Assembly (NCBI GenBank): GCA_027064715.1
Contig: JAMOPG010000035.1
Span: 1-60,615 of the forward strand
Reading direction: 5' to 3'
Length of the DNA stretch: 60,615 nucleotides
Source of the DNA: Desulfobacterales bacterium
GTDB taxonomy: Bacteria; Desulfobacterota; Desulfovibrionia; Desulfovibrionales; Desulfothermaceae
Shown piece by piece: positions 9,683 through 18,788 of this stretch. The position numbers and the translations under genes are program-made. Under the pieces are notes generated by a model. That model had not been told where the DNA came from. It searched no databases and saw nothing but the letters and a program-made list of their open reading frames with translations. Position 1 is the first letter of the stretch, and the number at the start of each line of letters is the position of its first letter.

Positions 9683-10093
9683 ATGAACTATTCAATTAAA
9701 AACAAAAAATTAATCTCAGAAATTAATGTTACGCCTTTTGTGGATGTGATGTTAGTTTTATTAGTGATTTTTATGGTCACTGCTCCAATGCTCACCCAGG
9801 GATTAAAGATTGAAGTACCTGAAACAAAAACCGTTCGCACTCTATCAAAAGATCAAGACAAGATAATTATCTCAATTGATAAAGATAAAAATATTTATAT
9901 TGATAAATATAAAGTAGATAAAAAGAACTTTGTAAATTACTTAAAAAAAATGGTGTCCAACAAAGATCAGATAATATTTTTAAAGGCAGATAAAAGCATA
10001 CCATACGGTTTTATAGTAAAAATAATGGGAGATATTAAAAGTATTGGCATTGAACAACTTGGAATTATTGCGGAAAAAGAAGAAAATAAGTAA
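9683..10093 (+). CDS. tolR: TolR, stator subunit of Tol-Pal
   Basis: The 136-residue ExbD/TolR protein has one N-terminal membrane helix containing the essential proton-carrying Asp in INVTPFVDVMLVLLVIFMV. A periplasmic domain with LKADKSIPYGFIVKIMGDIK follows. The 24-nt gap to tolQ and the 5-nt gap to the TonB/TolA gene indicate one transcript. Confidence 0.94.
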   Translation: MNYSIKNKKLISEINVTPFVDVMLVLLVIFMVTAPMLTQGLKIEVPETKTVRTLSKDQDKIIISIDKDKNIYIDKYKVDKKNFVNYLKKMVSNKDQIIFLKADKSIPYGFIVKIMGDIKSIGIEQLGIIAEKEENK

Positions 10094-10098
10094 TATAA

Positions 10099-10845
10099 AT
10101 GCGAATTTTAAGCCTACTATGTTCAATATGTTTACATCTAGCAATTATTTGCTTAATTACAAGTCAAAAAATAACTCCAAAGATCAATTTAGATCAAAAA
10201 GTTCAATATAAGGTGAAGATTGTTACTCTTAAAAAGCATATAAAAAAAGGCCCTTCTAACAAACCTATTAAAAGTAAAAAGGCTCATAAGATAACACCTA
10301 AAAAAATTCAAAAGATAAAAAAAAGAGAGCCAATAACACCTCTTAAACCGAAAAAAAAAGAACCAATAAAAATTGCTGAAAAAAAGAGAAACATAGCCAA
10401 AAATAAAAAAGTTGATCTAAAAAAAGAAAGAGAAAAAGAGATAAAAAGTGCTTTGTCTGAGATATTCAAGATTGCCAAGCAAGAAGAAAAACAAAAGGAG
10501 ATAGTGTCAAAGGAGATTTTAGAAATAAGTAAAAATGTTTCCAAAGAAGATACATTTGATTTTGAAATGTCCAAAGAAGATAGCCTTGAGAATTACAAAA
10601 AAATTGTTGAGGCTATGATTCAACAAAATTTTAGATATCTTTCAATCAATCCTAACCTATCTGTTAAGATAGAGGTGCTTATAGACAAAGATGGAGTAAT
10701 AACAAATAAAAAGATTGTTCACTCATCTGGTGATAAATTTTTTGACAACATGGCACTGAAGGCTATAGATGAAACAGGCAGTCTAGAACCACCACCTACA
10801 AAGGAAAAACTAAGATTTATAATTACACTTGGAAATAAGGAATAG
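10099..10845 (+). CDS. TolA/TonB-like energy transducer
   Basis: The 248-residue protein has a short N-terminal membrane anchor (about 4-22), a long Lys/Pro/Glu-rich periplasmic linker (about 45-140) and a C-terminal TonB/TolA domain (about 160-245). The C-terminal domain includes LSVKIEVLIDKDGVITNKKIVHSSGD and ALKAI. Position between tolR and tolB says it works as TolA, linking the TolQR motor to Pal/TolB. It is shorter than the E. coli protein and closer to TonB-family domains in sequence, so tolA is a context-based reading. Confidence 0.88.
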   Translation: MRILSLLCSICLHLAIICLITSQKITPKINLDQKVQYKVKIVTLKKHIKKGPSNKPIKSKKAHKITPKKIQKIKKREPITPLKPKKKEPIKIAEKKRNIAKNKKVDLKKEREKEIKSALSEIFKIAKQEEKQKEIVSKEILEISKNVSKEDTFDFEMSKEDSLENYKKIVEAMIQQNFRYLSINPNLSVKIEVLIDKDGVITNKKIVHSSGDKFFDNMALKAIDETGSLEPPPTKEKLRFIITLGNKE

Positions 10846-10849
10846 TTAT

Positions 10850-12187
10850 ATGATAAGAAGACTCTTTTGCACACTAATATTTATTTTTATCATTTTTTCG
10901 TCAAAAAATTCCTTTAGTGAAATAAAAACCTTGTATCTACATATAGAAGAGCCTGGCCAAAAAGCATTGAATATATGTATAATCCCTCCTATTTTTTTAG
11001 GGAAAAATTACCAATCAACAAATAACACACAACAGCTTATAAGACACTTTTTTTATGTTATAAGAAACAATATACATTTTCTTCCCTTTCTAAAATATAT
11101 ACCAATAAATGACGTAATAGGAGGAAATCAATTTAAAGGTGTTACAATAAAAGATATTGACTTTAGAAAATTTGTAATAAGCAAAGTAGATCTACTTATT
11201 ACTATCGGTTGGCATTTACTGGAAAATGGAAATATAAGGATCGAGATAAGGGCATTTGATGTTTATACTCCTTCGATGATAGTGGGACGGGGCTATATCT
11301 TAAATAATATCAATCAAGTCTATGAAGCAGCTAATAAATTTTGTGGATTACTTATGAAAAGACTCACTGGCAAAGATGGTTTTTTTACATCTAAAATTGC
11401 ATTTGTAAAAAGAGAAAAAGACGGCAGTAAAAATATATATATATCAACTCCTCAAGGATATATGCAAACTAAGATAACTGATTTAAAAGGAATTATCATG
11501 TCTCCTTCTTGGTCCTATGATGGTAATTTCATTATTTTTACATATATATCCAACATGAAACATAAATTATTACTTTGGTGTAGAGATGGAAGACTGAGGG
11601 AAATACTTGTACCTGGAAATACCATTATTTCTCCAACATTTGATCCAAATGGAAATATAGTGCTTAGTTCTGACGTAAATGGAAACCTTGATATCTATCT
11701 GCTTGACAATAACTTTAAAATCAAAGATAAATTAATTCACAGTTGGGCAATTGATATATCCCCAGATTTTGACAATAGTGGAAAAAAGATGGTTTATGTG
11801 TCAAGTAGATATGCAAATCCCAATATTTTTTTGTATGACTTTGATAAAAAGATTACCAAAAGGATAAGCTATATTGGAAATTACAATACTAATCCTGATA
11901 TAAGTGGAAATGGAAAGTATGTGATCTACTCCACATTAACAGAAAAGGGCCACAGGATTGTATTATGTGATCTTGACACATTAGAAGAGAAAATTATTAC
12001 AACTGGACCAGGTAATGACGAACATCCATGTTGGGGACCTGATGACTATTTTATAGCCTTTCTTTCAAACAGAAGGGGCAAATATAAAATTTATATAACT
12101 ACTAAAGACGGCACTTCTCCTGTTTTAGTAGATACTGGAGAAGAAGAGGTGGGCTCAATTGCATGGAGTAAAAAAATTGAACAATAA
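10850..12187 (+). CDS. tolB: TolB, periplasmic beta-propeller of Tol-Pal
   Basis: The preferred ATG at 10850 follows AAGGA at 10838-10842, overlapping the end of the TolA-like gene. An in-frame upstream start at 10829 would add seven residues before the signal peptide (MIRRLFCTLIFIFIIFSS). The mature protein has a TolB N-terminal domain (about 25-160). A six-bladed WD40-like beta-propeller follows, with repeats such as SPSWSYDGNFIIFT, SPDFDNSGKKMVYVS and HPCWGPDDYFIAFLSNR. TolB binds Pal in the periplasm. About 445 aa, normal length. Confidence 0.93.
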   Translation: MIRRLFCTLIFIFIIFSSKNSFSEIKTLYLHIEEPGQKALNICIIPPIFLGKNYQSTNNTQQLIRHFFYVIRNNIHFLPFLKYIPINDVIGGNQFKGVTIKDIDFRKFVISKVDLLITIGWHLLENGNIRIEIRAFDVYTPSMIVGRGYILNNINQVYEAANKFCGLLMKRLTGKDGFFTSKIAFVKREKDGSKNIYISTPQGYMQTKITDLKGIIMSPSWSYDGNFIIFTYISNMKHKLLLWCRDGRLREILVPGNTIISPTFDPNGNIVLSSDVNGNLDIYLLDNNFKIKDKLIHSWAIDISPDFDNSGKKMVYVSSRYANPNIFLYDFDKKITKRISYIGNYNTNPDISGNGKYVIYSTLTEKGHRIVLCDLDTLEEKIITTGPGNDEHPCWGPDDYFIAFLSNRRGKYKIYITTKDGTSPVLVDTGEEEVGSIAWSKKIEQ

Positions 12188-12199
12188 AAGGAGGGAACA

Positions 12200-12820
12200 A
12201 TGTCAAAAACAACCTTTTTGAATTTAGTATTTGTTACAGCCCTTTGTGTATTATTTGTTGGTTGCGCCAAAAAGAAGGTGGTAACTTCTATACCACATAC
12301 AGAAGAAAAACAAACTACTGTCTTAACACAAGAAGATTTGACAAAAAAAATAGATAAACAAAAGGCCCAACAATTAACAAATGTTGAAGTAGGAGAATAC
12401 GCTATAGAGACAGGGAAGGAGAAAATTGAAAAAGAAGAAGAAATTGAACAACAAAAAAGTGTGACACTACCACCTAAAGATGAGGAGATCCTGACAAAAA
12501 GAATACATTTTGCGTTTGATTCCTATGAACTTAGCGAGGAAGCAAAAGAGATACTCAAGAAAAAGGCTGAGATTTTACTCAAATATCCAGAGATAAAAAT
12601 GGTGATTGAAGGACATTGTGACGAAAGGGGTACTGATGAATACAACCTTGCACTTGGGGAAAGACGTGCAAAAGCTGCCTATGATTACCTTATTCTCTTA
12701 GGAGTTGAAGCTGACCGTTTAAGCATTGTGAGTTATGGAGAAGAAAAACCTCTTGATCCTAGACATAATGAAGAGGCATGGGCAAAAAATAGAAGAGATG
12801 AATTTAAAATTGTGAAATAG
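12200..12820 (+). CDS. pal: Pal, peptidoglycan-associated lipoprotein
   Basis: The 206-residue protein opens with a lipoprotein signal and lipobox LFVGC (Cys 22). A charged linker of about 75 residues rich in Glu, Lys and Gln follows. The C-terminal OmpA-like peptidoglycan-binding domain contains IHFAFDSYELSEEA, IEGHCDERGTDEYN and LGERRAKAA. Pal tethers the outer membrane to murein and completes the Tol-Pal set. A strong AAGGAGGG precedes the ATG. Confidence 0.95.
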   Translation: MSKTTFLNLVFVTALCVLFVGCAKKKVVTSIPHTEEKQTTVLTQEDLTKKIDKQKAQQLTNVEVGEYAIETGKEKIEKEEEIEQQKSVTLPPKDEEILTKRIHFAFDSYELSEEAKEILKKKAEILLKYPEIKMVIEGHCDERGTDEYNLALGERRAKAAYDYLILLGVEADRLSIVSYGEEKPLDPRHNEEAWAKNRRDEFKIVK

Positions 12821-12889
12821 ATTAAAAATATCCTATCTCTAATGTAACTTAGAACCACAATTATTTATTTTTTAAACGAGGAGGTAAGT

Positions 12890-13132
12890 ATGCCAATTTA
12901 TGAGTTTAAATGTTTAGACTGTGATCATTTACAAGAAATTATAGTAACATCTTCATCTCAAAAAATTGAGATCAAATGTGAAAAATGTAACAGTAAAAAT
13001 CTACAGAGGGTCATTAGTAAAACATCTTATATAATGAGTGATGGAAATAGTAATTCTATTAAGACCACTACTAGACAATGTGGACCATCAAACAGTTGCA
13101 CAACATATGAAATACCTGGCTATCAAAGATAG
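12890..13132 (+). CDS. FmdB-type zinc-ribbon protein
   Basis: This 80-residue protein starts MPIYEFKCLDC and has two CxxC pairs (CLDC, CEKC), the FmdB/CxxC regulatory-protein zinc ribbon. The C-terminal half (about 50-80) is Ser/Thr-rich with two more cysteines and no known fold. The family's function is not established. A second FmdB-type gene lies at 51909-52187. It has a strong GAGGAGG ribosome site. Confidence 0.85.
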   Translation: MPIYEFKCLDCDHLQEIIVTSSSQKIEIKCEKCNSKNLQRVISKTSYIMSDGNSNSIKTTTRQCGPSNSCTTYEIPGYQR

Positions 13133-13150
13133 TATCATATGGAGTAATCT

Positions 13151-13546
13151 ATGAAAAAAAATATTTTAATACTTATTATGAGTGTAGTGATATTAAATGG
13201 ATGTGCTGTATTATGGCTTGGTGCTGGGGCTGGTATTGGAGTTGCTGGATATAAATATTATAATGGTCACCTTGAAACTAGATACTATACATCATATAAT
13301 AATGTATTCAATGCATGTAAATTAGCTTTAAAAAATTTAAACATTACAATAGAAAAACAATATAAAGATCCAATTGAGGCAACAGTAGAAGGTTTAAGAC
13401 TAAATGGATCAAAAGTAAAAATAAAAATAAAAAACGTTGGCAATTATGTAGTGGTCAAAATAAGAGTAGGATTGTTAGGAGATTTGGAAGCATCAAAATT
13501 AATTAAAACAAAGATAGACAGCTATGTTGGACAAAATGGAAAATAG
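13151..13546 (+). CDS. DUF3568-type small lipoprotein
   Basis: The 131-residue protein has a lipoprotein signal peptide with lipobox LNGC (Cys 18). A Gly/Ala-rich stretch (LGAGAGIGVAGYKYYNG) follows, then a domain with YNNVFNACKLALKNLNI that matches DUF3568 lipoproteins. The domain resembles small envelope proteins in Desulfobacterota of unknown role. It lies between the zinc-ribbon gene and the ABC transporter genes. Confidence 0.75.
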   Translation: MKKNILILIMSVVILNGCAVLWLGAGAGIGVAGYKYYNGHLETRYYTSYNNVFNACKLALKNLNITIEKQYKDPIEATVEGLRLNGSKVKIKIKNVGNYVVVKIRVGLLGDLEASKLIKTKIDSYVGQNGK

Positions 13547-13553
13547 TCAAATT

Positions 13554-14495
13554 ATGAAGACTATAATTGATGTAAAAGAGTTAACTAAATATTATGGAAA
13601 TTTTTTGGCAATAGATAAGATATCTTTTAAAATATCATCTGGAGAGATTGTAGGACTACTTGGCCCAAATGGAGCAGGAAAGACCACAACTTTAAGACTC
13701 TTAACAGGCTATTTAACACCTACTTCAGGCACCATCAAAATTAATAATTTTAGATATCCTGAACAAGCTCCTCAAATTAAAGAGCTAATTGGATATTTAC
13801 CTGAATCAGTACCATTGTATAAAAATATGTTAGTTTATGAATATCTGGAGTATGTTGGAAACATTAGGGGATTTGAAAAAGCTAGACTAAATAGCAGGAT
13901 CAAAGAATTAGGGAAACAATGTCAAATAAACCATATTATGGGAAAGGAAATAGGTGAGTTATCCAAGGGACTTACCCAAAGGGTAGGTATTGCAAGTGTT
14001 CTTTTGCACAATCCAGAAATATTAATTTTAGATGAGCCAACCTCTGGTCTAGATCCAAACCAAATTTTGGAAATAAGGGATCTAATAAAGGAGATTGGTA
14101 AACACAAGACAGTTATACTCTCTAGTCACATATTAAGCGAAGTGGAAGCCACATGCGATAGGATAATCATTATTAATAAAGGCAAAATAGTTGCAGATGA
14201 TTCCACTGAAAGACTAACAAGTCTCTATAAAGGAAAAATTTTGATAAGTGTTGGGCTTAAAAACGCTAACTTTGACGAATTAAAATTAAGACTATCAAAT
14301 ATTGAAGAAATAGAAAAAATAGAATTGGTTTCATCAAATAAAGGGCAAGAGTTGTATGTAGATCTCTATTTAAACAAAGATGTTAGAGAAAAGATATATG
14401 AAAATATAAAAAATACAGAATGGATATTAATTGAATTTTCAAAAAAGAAAACATCACTGGAAGAGATATTTAAGGAAATCACACAGGAGAATTGA
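13554..14495 (+). CDS. ABC transporter ATP-binding protein, Gld-associated exporter
   Basis: The full set of ATPase motifs is present: Walker A GLLGPNGAGKTTT, signature LSKGLTQRVGIA, Walker B LILDEPTSGLDP and the switch His in ILSSHILSEVE. A C-terminal extension of about 90 residues follows the nucleotide-binding domain, as in GldA/CcmA-like proteins. The start is uncertain: in-frame ATGs lie at 13524, 13536 and 13554. I chose 13554 because the family begins near MIDVKELTKYYG and because it avoids overlap with the upstream gene, although its ribosome site is weak. It works with the next three genes. Confidence 0.9.
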   Translation: MKTIIDVKELTKYYGNFLAIDKISFKISSGEIVGLLGPNGAGKTTTLRLLTGYLTPTSGTIKINNFRYPEQAPQIKELIGYLPESVPLYKNMLVYEYLEYVGNIRGFEKARLNSRIKELGKQCQINHIMGKEIGELSKGLTQRVGIASVLLHNPEILILDEPTSGLDPNQILEIRDLIKEIGKHKTVILSSHILSEVEATCDRIIIINKGKIVADDSTERLTSLYKGKILISVGLKNANFDELKLRLSNIEEIEKIELVSSNKGQELYVDLYLNKDVREKIYENIKNTEWILIEFSKKKTSLEEIFKEITQEN

Positions 14496-14497
14496 TC

Positions 14498-15202
14498 ATG
14501 CATAAGATTATGAGCATATGTATTAAAGAATGGAAAGATTATTTCTTCTCCCCCATGGCTTATATTATTATCTCTATCTTTCTCTTGATTAGTGGCTGGT
14601 TTTTCTTTTCTACATTTTTTCTCATCAATCAGGCATCTTTGAGAGATTTTTTTGACCTTCTGCCATTTGTATTTTCATTTATCATTCCAGCAATCACAAT
14701 GAAGGTATTTGCTGAAGAATTCAATCTAGGATCATATGAAATCTTAATCACTTTTCCCATAAGGCATATCCATATAATTTTAGGAAAATTTCTCGCCCAG
14801 CTTCTATTTATTATTTTATTATTGATGCCAACCCTGTCTTATCCAATTTTTGTATCATTTCTTGGAGATCTGGATTTAGGACCTGTGGTTGGTGGCTATA
14901 TTGGTGCTATTTTTCTAGGTGCAGCCTTTTCAGCAATTGGACTATTTGCTTCTTCACTTACAAAAAGTCAGATAAACTCATTCATTATTGCAACAATAAT
15001 CTGTCTTTTTTTTACATTAATCAATAGAATGCTTTTTTTTCTCCCAGAAAAATTGATTACAATCTTTAATTATCTCTCATCTAGTTATCACTTTCAAAAT
15101 TTTGCAAAAGGAGTTATAGATTCAAGAGATATTATATATTTCTTTTCTTTAACATTTCTATTTATATACCTCACATTTTTATCTCTAGCTTCTAGACAAT
15201 AG
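14498..15202 (+). CDS. ABC-2 type permease of the Gld-like exporter
   Basis: About 234 residues, with six predicted membrane helices: about 17-40, 54-75, 96-125, 135-160, 165-185 and 205-230. The N-terminus ICIKEWKDYFFSPMAYI is typical of GldF-like permeases. ATG 14498 sits eight bases after AGGAG and is preferred over the TTG at 14492, which would overlap the ATPase stop. The substrate is unknown. The gene is directly followed by a GldG-like protein. Confidence 0.87.
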   Translation: MHKIMSICIKEWKDYFFSPMAYIIISIFLLISGWFFFSTFFLINQASLRDFFDLLPFVFSFIIPAITMKVFAEEFNLGSYEILITFPIRHIHIILGKFLAQLLFIILLLMPTLSYPIFVSFLGDLDLGPVVGGYIGAIFLGAAFSAIGLFASSLTKSQINSFIIATIICLFFTLINRMLFFLPEKLITIFNYLSSSYHFQNFAKGVIDSRDIIYFFSLTFLFIYLTFLSLASRQ

Positions 15203-15221
15203 ATATTTCAGGAGATGTAAC

Positions 15222-17306
15222 ATGAGAGAAAAATACATAAAATTTGTGCTTTATTTAATTGTCATTATACTTGCTAATCTTGTAGCATTAGATAATTTTT
15301 TTAAAATAGATCTTACCAAGACAAAAATGTATTCTCTATCTCCTAAAAGCATAGAAGTAGTATCTCAATTAAGGGAACCATTAACAATAAAATGTTTTTT
15401 TAGCAAAGATTTACCTCCACCATACAATACAATCAAAAGATATTTAAAGGATATACTTCAAGAATATAGTGAATATTCAAATAATTTTTTTAATTATGAA
15501 TTTTTGAATGCAGATGAAAGTAGTGTAAAAAAAATGGCAAGTGAATATGGAATCAGGCCTATTCAAGTTCAAGTTATTCAAAAAGATGAATTAAAATATA
15601 AAAGTGTATATATGGGACTGGTTTTAATACATGGAGATGCAATTGAAAAGATACCAGTTATAACTACCACAAATAGACTTGAATATTTATTAACAACATC
15701 TATAGAAAAATTGATTACCAAGGTTAGTTATTTATTAGGATTAAAAGGATTCATTAATATAGATTTTTATTTTTCACAAGATCTCAAGAAAATAGCTCCA
15801 TACATTGGGTTAAATGATCTAAATACCATTGATATAAAAATAAAACAACTCATAGATAAATTGAACAAAAAGTATTATAATAAATTAAAATTAAATTTAA
15901 TAGACTTAAAAATAAATGCAGACAATATTGAAAAATTATCAAACCAAGGCATCCAGATATTAAAGTGGCCAGAAAATAAAAAATTAAATCTTCAAGCAGG
16001 TGCTGGTGGCATTGGACTTATATTAAGATATGGTAATGAAGAGATTCCTGTTGTTGTATTAAGGGTAGTTAATATTCCAATTATAGGCACCCAATATTTA
16101 CTCACATCTATTGAGGACTTAAAGGATTTAATAGAAACTGGCATCCAATCCCTGTTACATCTAAATCAAACAATAGGATATTTGACAGACCATAAAACTG
16201 TATCCTTATATTCAAGTCCATTTTCTAGGTCCCAAGGTGCAAACAACTTTAGAGTACTTTTAAATGAAGGATATGAAATAAAAGAGATTTCTTTAGATAA
16301 AGGCATTCCAACTACATTAAAATCTCTTATTATAGCGGGACCAAAAGAAAAATTTAGTGATTATGAACTTTATGAAATTGACCAGGCCTTAATGCATGGA
16401 ACTAATTTAATTATTTTCTTGGATAAATACACTGAACTACCTAATAATCCTCAAATGCTTACAAAAAATAAGACAAATTTAGAAAAATTACTCAAATCTT
16501 ATGGCATTGATATAATAGATGGAATAGTTATGGATAAAAATTGTTTTAAACAAAGAATGGATAAACAACAAGGTGGAGGTGAAGTTTCTATATATTATGC
16601 TCCTATAATTAAACAAAAAAATATCAATAACTCTGTAAAATATATGCAAAATATAAAGGGCCTGGTAATGCTCAAAAACTCCCCTTTAGAAATTTTAAAA
16701 CAAGACAAAAATAATACAGATATTAAATATACTCTACTTTTTACAAGCTCAAAAGAATCTTGGATAGAAAAAAATCCAGTTAATTTAAACCCCCTTTTTA
16801 TAAGACCACCATCTAATAGTAGGCTGAAAAAATATCCCCTAGCATATGTAATAGAAGGCAAATTTAAAAGCTATTTTAAAGACAAAAAAATACCTGTTAA
16901 AAAAGAAAAAACAAAAACACAAGATACCTCAAATAAAAGTAACAACAAAAAAACACTTAAGGAATTAGAAGCAAAACAATCAAAACTAGATTCGGGATAC
17001 GGGAAAATATTTGTTATCGGTACATCCGATATTATAACTGATGCAGTAATTGACGAACAGGGAGATAGTCCTAATTCTATATTTGTGATGAATATAATAG
17101 ATGTAATGAATGATAAAATTGATAGAGCACTACTGAGATCAAAAATAGAAGAATTTAATCCACTCTATGAAGTAGATGAAAATACCAAGATGTTTATCAA
17201 ATTATTTAATATAATAGGATTACCTATATTAACCATAATCACAGGATTTATTATAACTGCCTATAGAAAATCTAAAAAAATGAAAATTCAAAGGATGTTC
17301 TCATGA
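15222..17306 (+). CDS. GldG-like auxiliary component of the ABC exporter
   Basis: The 694-residue protein has an N-terminal membrane helix (about 8-28), a large extracytoplasmic domain of the ABC_transp_aux/GldG type (about 35-560) and a C-terminal helix (about 660-685). KMYSLSPKSIEVVSQLREPL near the N-terminus is characteristic. A Lys/Thr/Asn-rich linker (about 550-590) interrupts the C-terminal part. In Bacteroidetes the GldA/F/G proteins are tied to gliding. Elsewhere similar operons exist without gliding, so no motility role is implied. It overlaps the next frame by 4 nt. Confidence 0.85.
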   Translation: MREKYIKFVLYLIVIILANLVALDNFFKIDLTKTKMYSLSPKSIEVVSQLREPLTIKCFFSKDLPPPYNTIKRYLKDILQEYSEYSNNFFNYEFLNADESSVKKMASEYGIRPIQVQVIQKDELKYKSVYMGLVLIHGDAIEKIPVITTTNRLEYLLTTSIEKLITKVSYLLGLKGFINIDFYFSQDLKKIAPYIGLNDLNTIDIKIKQLIDKLNKKYYNKLKLNLIDLKINADNIEKLSNQGIQILKWPENKKLNLQAGAGGIGLILRYGNEEIPVVVLRVVNIPIIGTQYLLTSIEDLKDLIETGIQSLLHLNQTIGYLTDHKTVSLYSSPFSRSQGANNFRVLLNEGYEIKEISLDKGIPTTLKSLIIAGPKEKFSDYELYEIDQALMHGTNLIIFLDKYTELPNNPQMLTKNKTNLEKLLKSYGIDIIDGIVMDKNCFKQRMDKQQGGGEVSIYYAPIIKQKNINNSVKYMQNIKGLVMLKNSPLEILKQDKNNTDIKYTLLFTSSKESWIEKNPVNLNPLFIRPPSNSRLKKYPLAYVIEGKFKSYFKDKKIPVKKEKTKTQDTSNKSNNKKTLKELEAKQSKLDSGYGKIFVIGTSDIITDAVIDEQGDSPNSIFVMNIIDVMNDKIDRALLRSKIEEFNPLYEVDENTKMFIKLFNIIGLPILTIITGFIITAYRKSKKMKIQRMFS

Positions 17307-17320
17307 AAAAGGAGGCAGTG

Positions 17321-18211
17321 ATGAAAAAATATACTGAATATATTGTATTAGTTTTAATAATAATTGTTCTTACTGGAATACTAATATTTAAAAAAAACAA
17401 TAGAATTAACTATGTATTGCCTAAAATTCCAAATATAAGTGATGACTTGATAGATAAAATCTCAATTAAAAATGGATCAGCGTCTGAAATTATATTAAAA
17501 AAAATAGATAATAAATGGATAATAGACAGATTTAATTATAAAGTTGATAAGAAAAAGATAAATTTTATATTAAATGATCTTAAAAACTTAAAAATTACAT
17601 CACTTATATCCACAAACAAAGATTATGCAAGATATTCATTAGATAATGAAAATGGAATAGTTGTTTTAATAAATCTCAAAAATGGAAAATCTTTTAGTTT
17701 GATAATTGGAAAGCTAGATCCAAATTATAGTAGTACGTATGTAAAATTAAAGAATAATCCAAATATTTACTTAGCTGAAGGAAACCTTAGACTGACATTT
17801 GATACAAATATAGATGAACTAAGAAATAAAATAATATTCTCGTTTAATAAAGACAATGTAAAATGGATAAAAATAACAGACCATAAAGATATAGAAATAA
17901 AAAGACAAGACAGAAGGTGGATTGTTAATAAAAAGGAAAGTAAAAATAAAAAAACAATAGATTCCTTGCTTGATAATCTAAATAATCTGGAATGTGAATC
18001 TTATTTAAAAGACAAGATGGACCTACAAGATTATAAAAAATTATACACAATTGAATTAGAGGATGACATAAAAACTCATAGCTTAGAAATTTTTTCTAAA
18101 AAGGAAGATAAAGAGGAAAAATATATAGGAGAGTCAAATGAAGTAAAAGAGCAATTTGTTTTAAGTAATTACAAGATAAAAGAAATTATTGACTTAATAA
18201 AAAAATTATGA
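17321..18211 (+). CDS. DUF4340 domain protein, exporter partner
   Basis: About 296 residues from the ATG at 17321, which is placed six bases after a perfect AGGAGG (17310-17314 region). The upstream in-frame ATG at 17303 would put this ribosome site inside the coding region and is less likely. One N-terminal membrane helix (about 5-25) is followed by DUF4340-type repeats with VLINLKNGKSFSLIIGK and KWIKITDHKDIEIKRQ. DUF4340 proteins commonly follow GldG-like genes; their function is not known. The stop overlaps the convergent lipoprotein gene by six bases. Confidence 0.82.
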   Translation: MKKYTEYIVLVLIIIVLTGILIFKKNNRINYVLPKIPNISDDLIDKISIKNGSASEIILKKIDNKWIIDRFNYKVDKKKINFILNDLKNLKITSLISTNKDYARYSLDNENGIVVLINLKNGKSFSLIIGKLDPNYSSTYVKLKNNPNIYLAEGNLRLTFDTNIDELRNKIIFSFNKDNVKWIKITDHKDIEIKRQDRRWIVNKKESKNKKTIDSLLDNLNNLECESYLKDKMDLQDYKKLYTIELEDDIKTHSLEIFSKKEDKEEKYIGESNEVKEQFVLSNYKIKEIIDLIKKL

Positions 18212-18787
18212 TTGATGTCTATTTAATGAGGATATAATTTTTTGTTCAAAGTCAATTAATATATTAGATATAACATTATTAAAAGCTTTTACAGCTCCAA
18301 ATGGAGTATTTTCAGTGCAAGGTTCAGACATATTATATGATTTTTTCAAAATCAAATTGCTAGATGATGTGTCTGTTAAATAAAAGTCTATACTAACTTC
18401 AACATGGGATTTGTCTTTGCTATCAATCTTGTGTAAAAATCGCCTCACTTTTAATTTTAATAAATATTTGGCATTTTTATAGTTATGAGAATATGTAACA
18501 CAACCATTATAGCTGAGAAATGTATTATAAATCAAGTCGGGTAATGGGGCAGCCCATTTATTATAAATATAATTTTTTATTTCATAAGGTCTAATTGAAT
18601 AAAAAATTTCTTTTCTATTATAAGGTCTTAATACAACTACTTCTTTAATAAAAATAGTAATTTTGTCTTTATTAGTACAATTTGAATCTCTTGCAGATAA
18701 ATAAAAATATGAATAATCTTTGTTCTTAAATGGTATACAAGCACCCACAAAAGTTATTATACAACATATAAAAACTAAATTTTTCAT
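18206..18787 (-). CDS. ABC-transport auxiliary lipoprotein (PqiC/MlaA-type partner of an MCE system)
   Basis: The 193-residue protein has a lipoprotein signal with lipobox VGAC (Cys 17). Its domain resembles ABC_trans_aux (PqiC-like) proteins, with YFYLSARDS at the start of the mature part and a long C-terminal helix. It is last in an operon with MCE, ATPase and permease genes, which is how these lipoproteins usually occur. It probably anchors the MCE complex at the outer membrane. Sequence similarity is modest, so the call leans on context. Confidence 0.75.
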   Translation of the reverse strand: MKNLVFICCIITFVGACIPFKNKDYSYFYLSARDSNCTNKDKITIFIKEVVVLRPYNRKEIFYSIRPYEIKNYIYNKWAAPLPDLIYNTFLSYNGCVTYSHNYKNAKYLLKLKVRRFLHKIDSKDKSHVEVSIDFYLTDTSSSNLILKKSYNMSEPCTENTPFGAVKAFNNVISNILIDFEQKIISSLNRHQS

Positions 18788-18788
18788 C

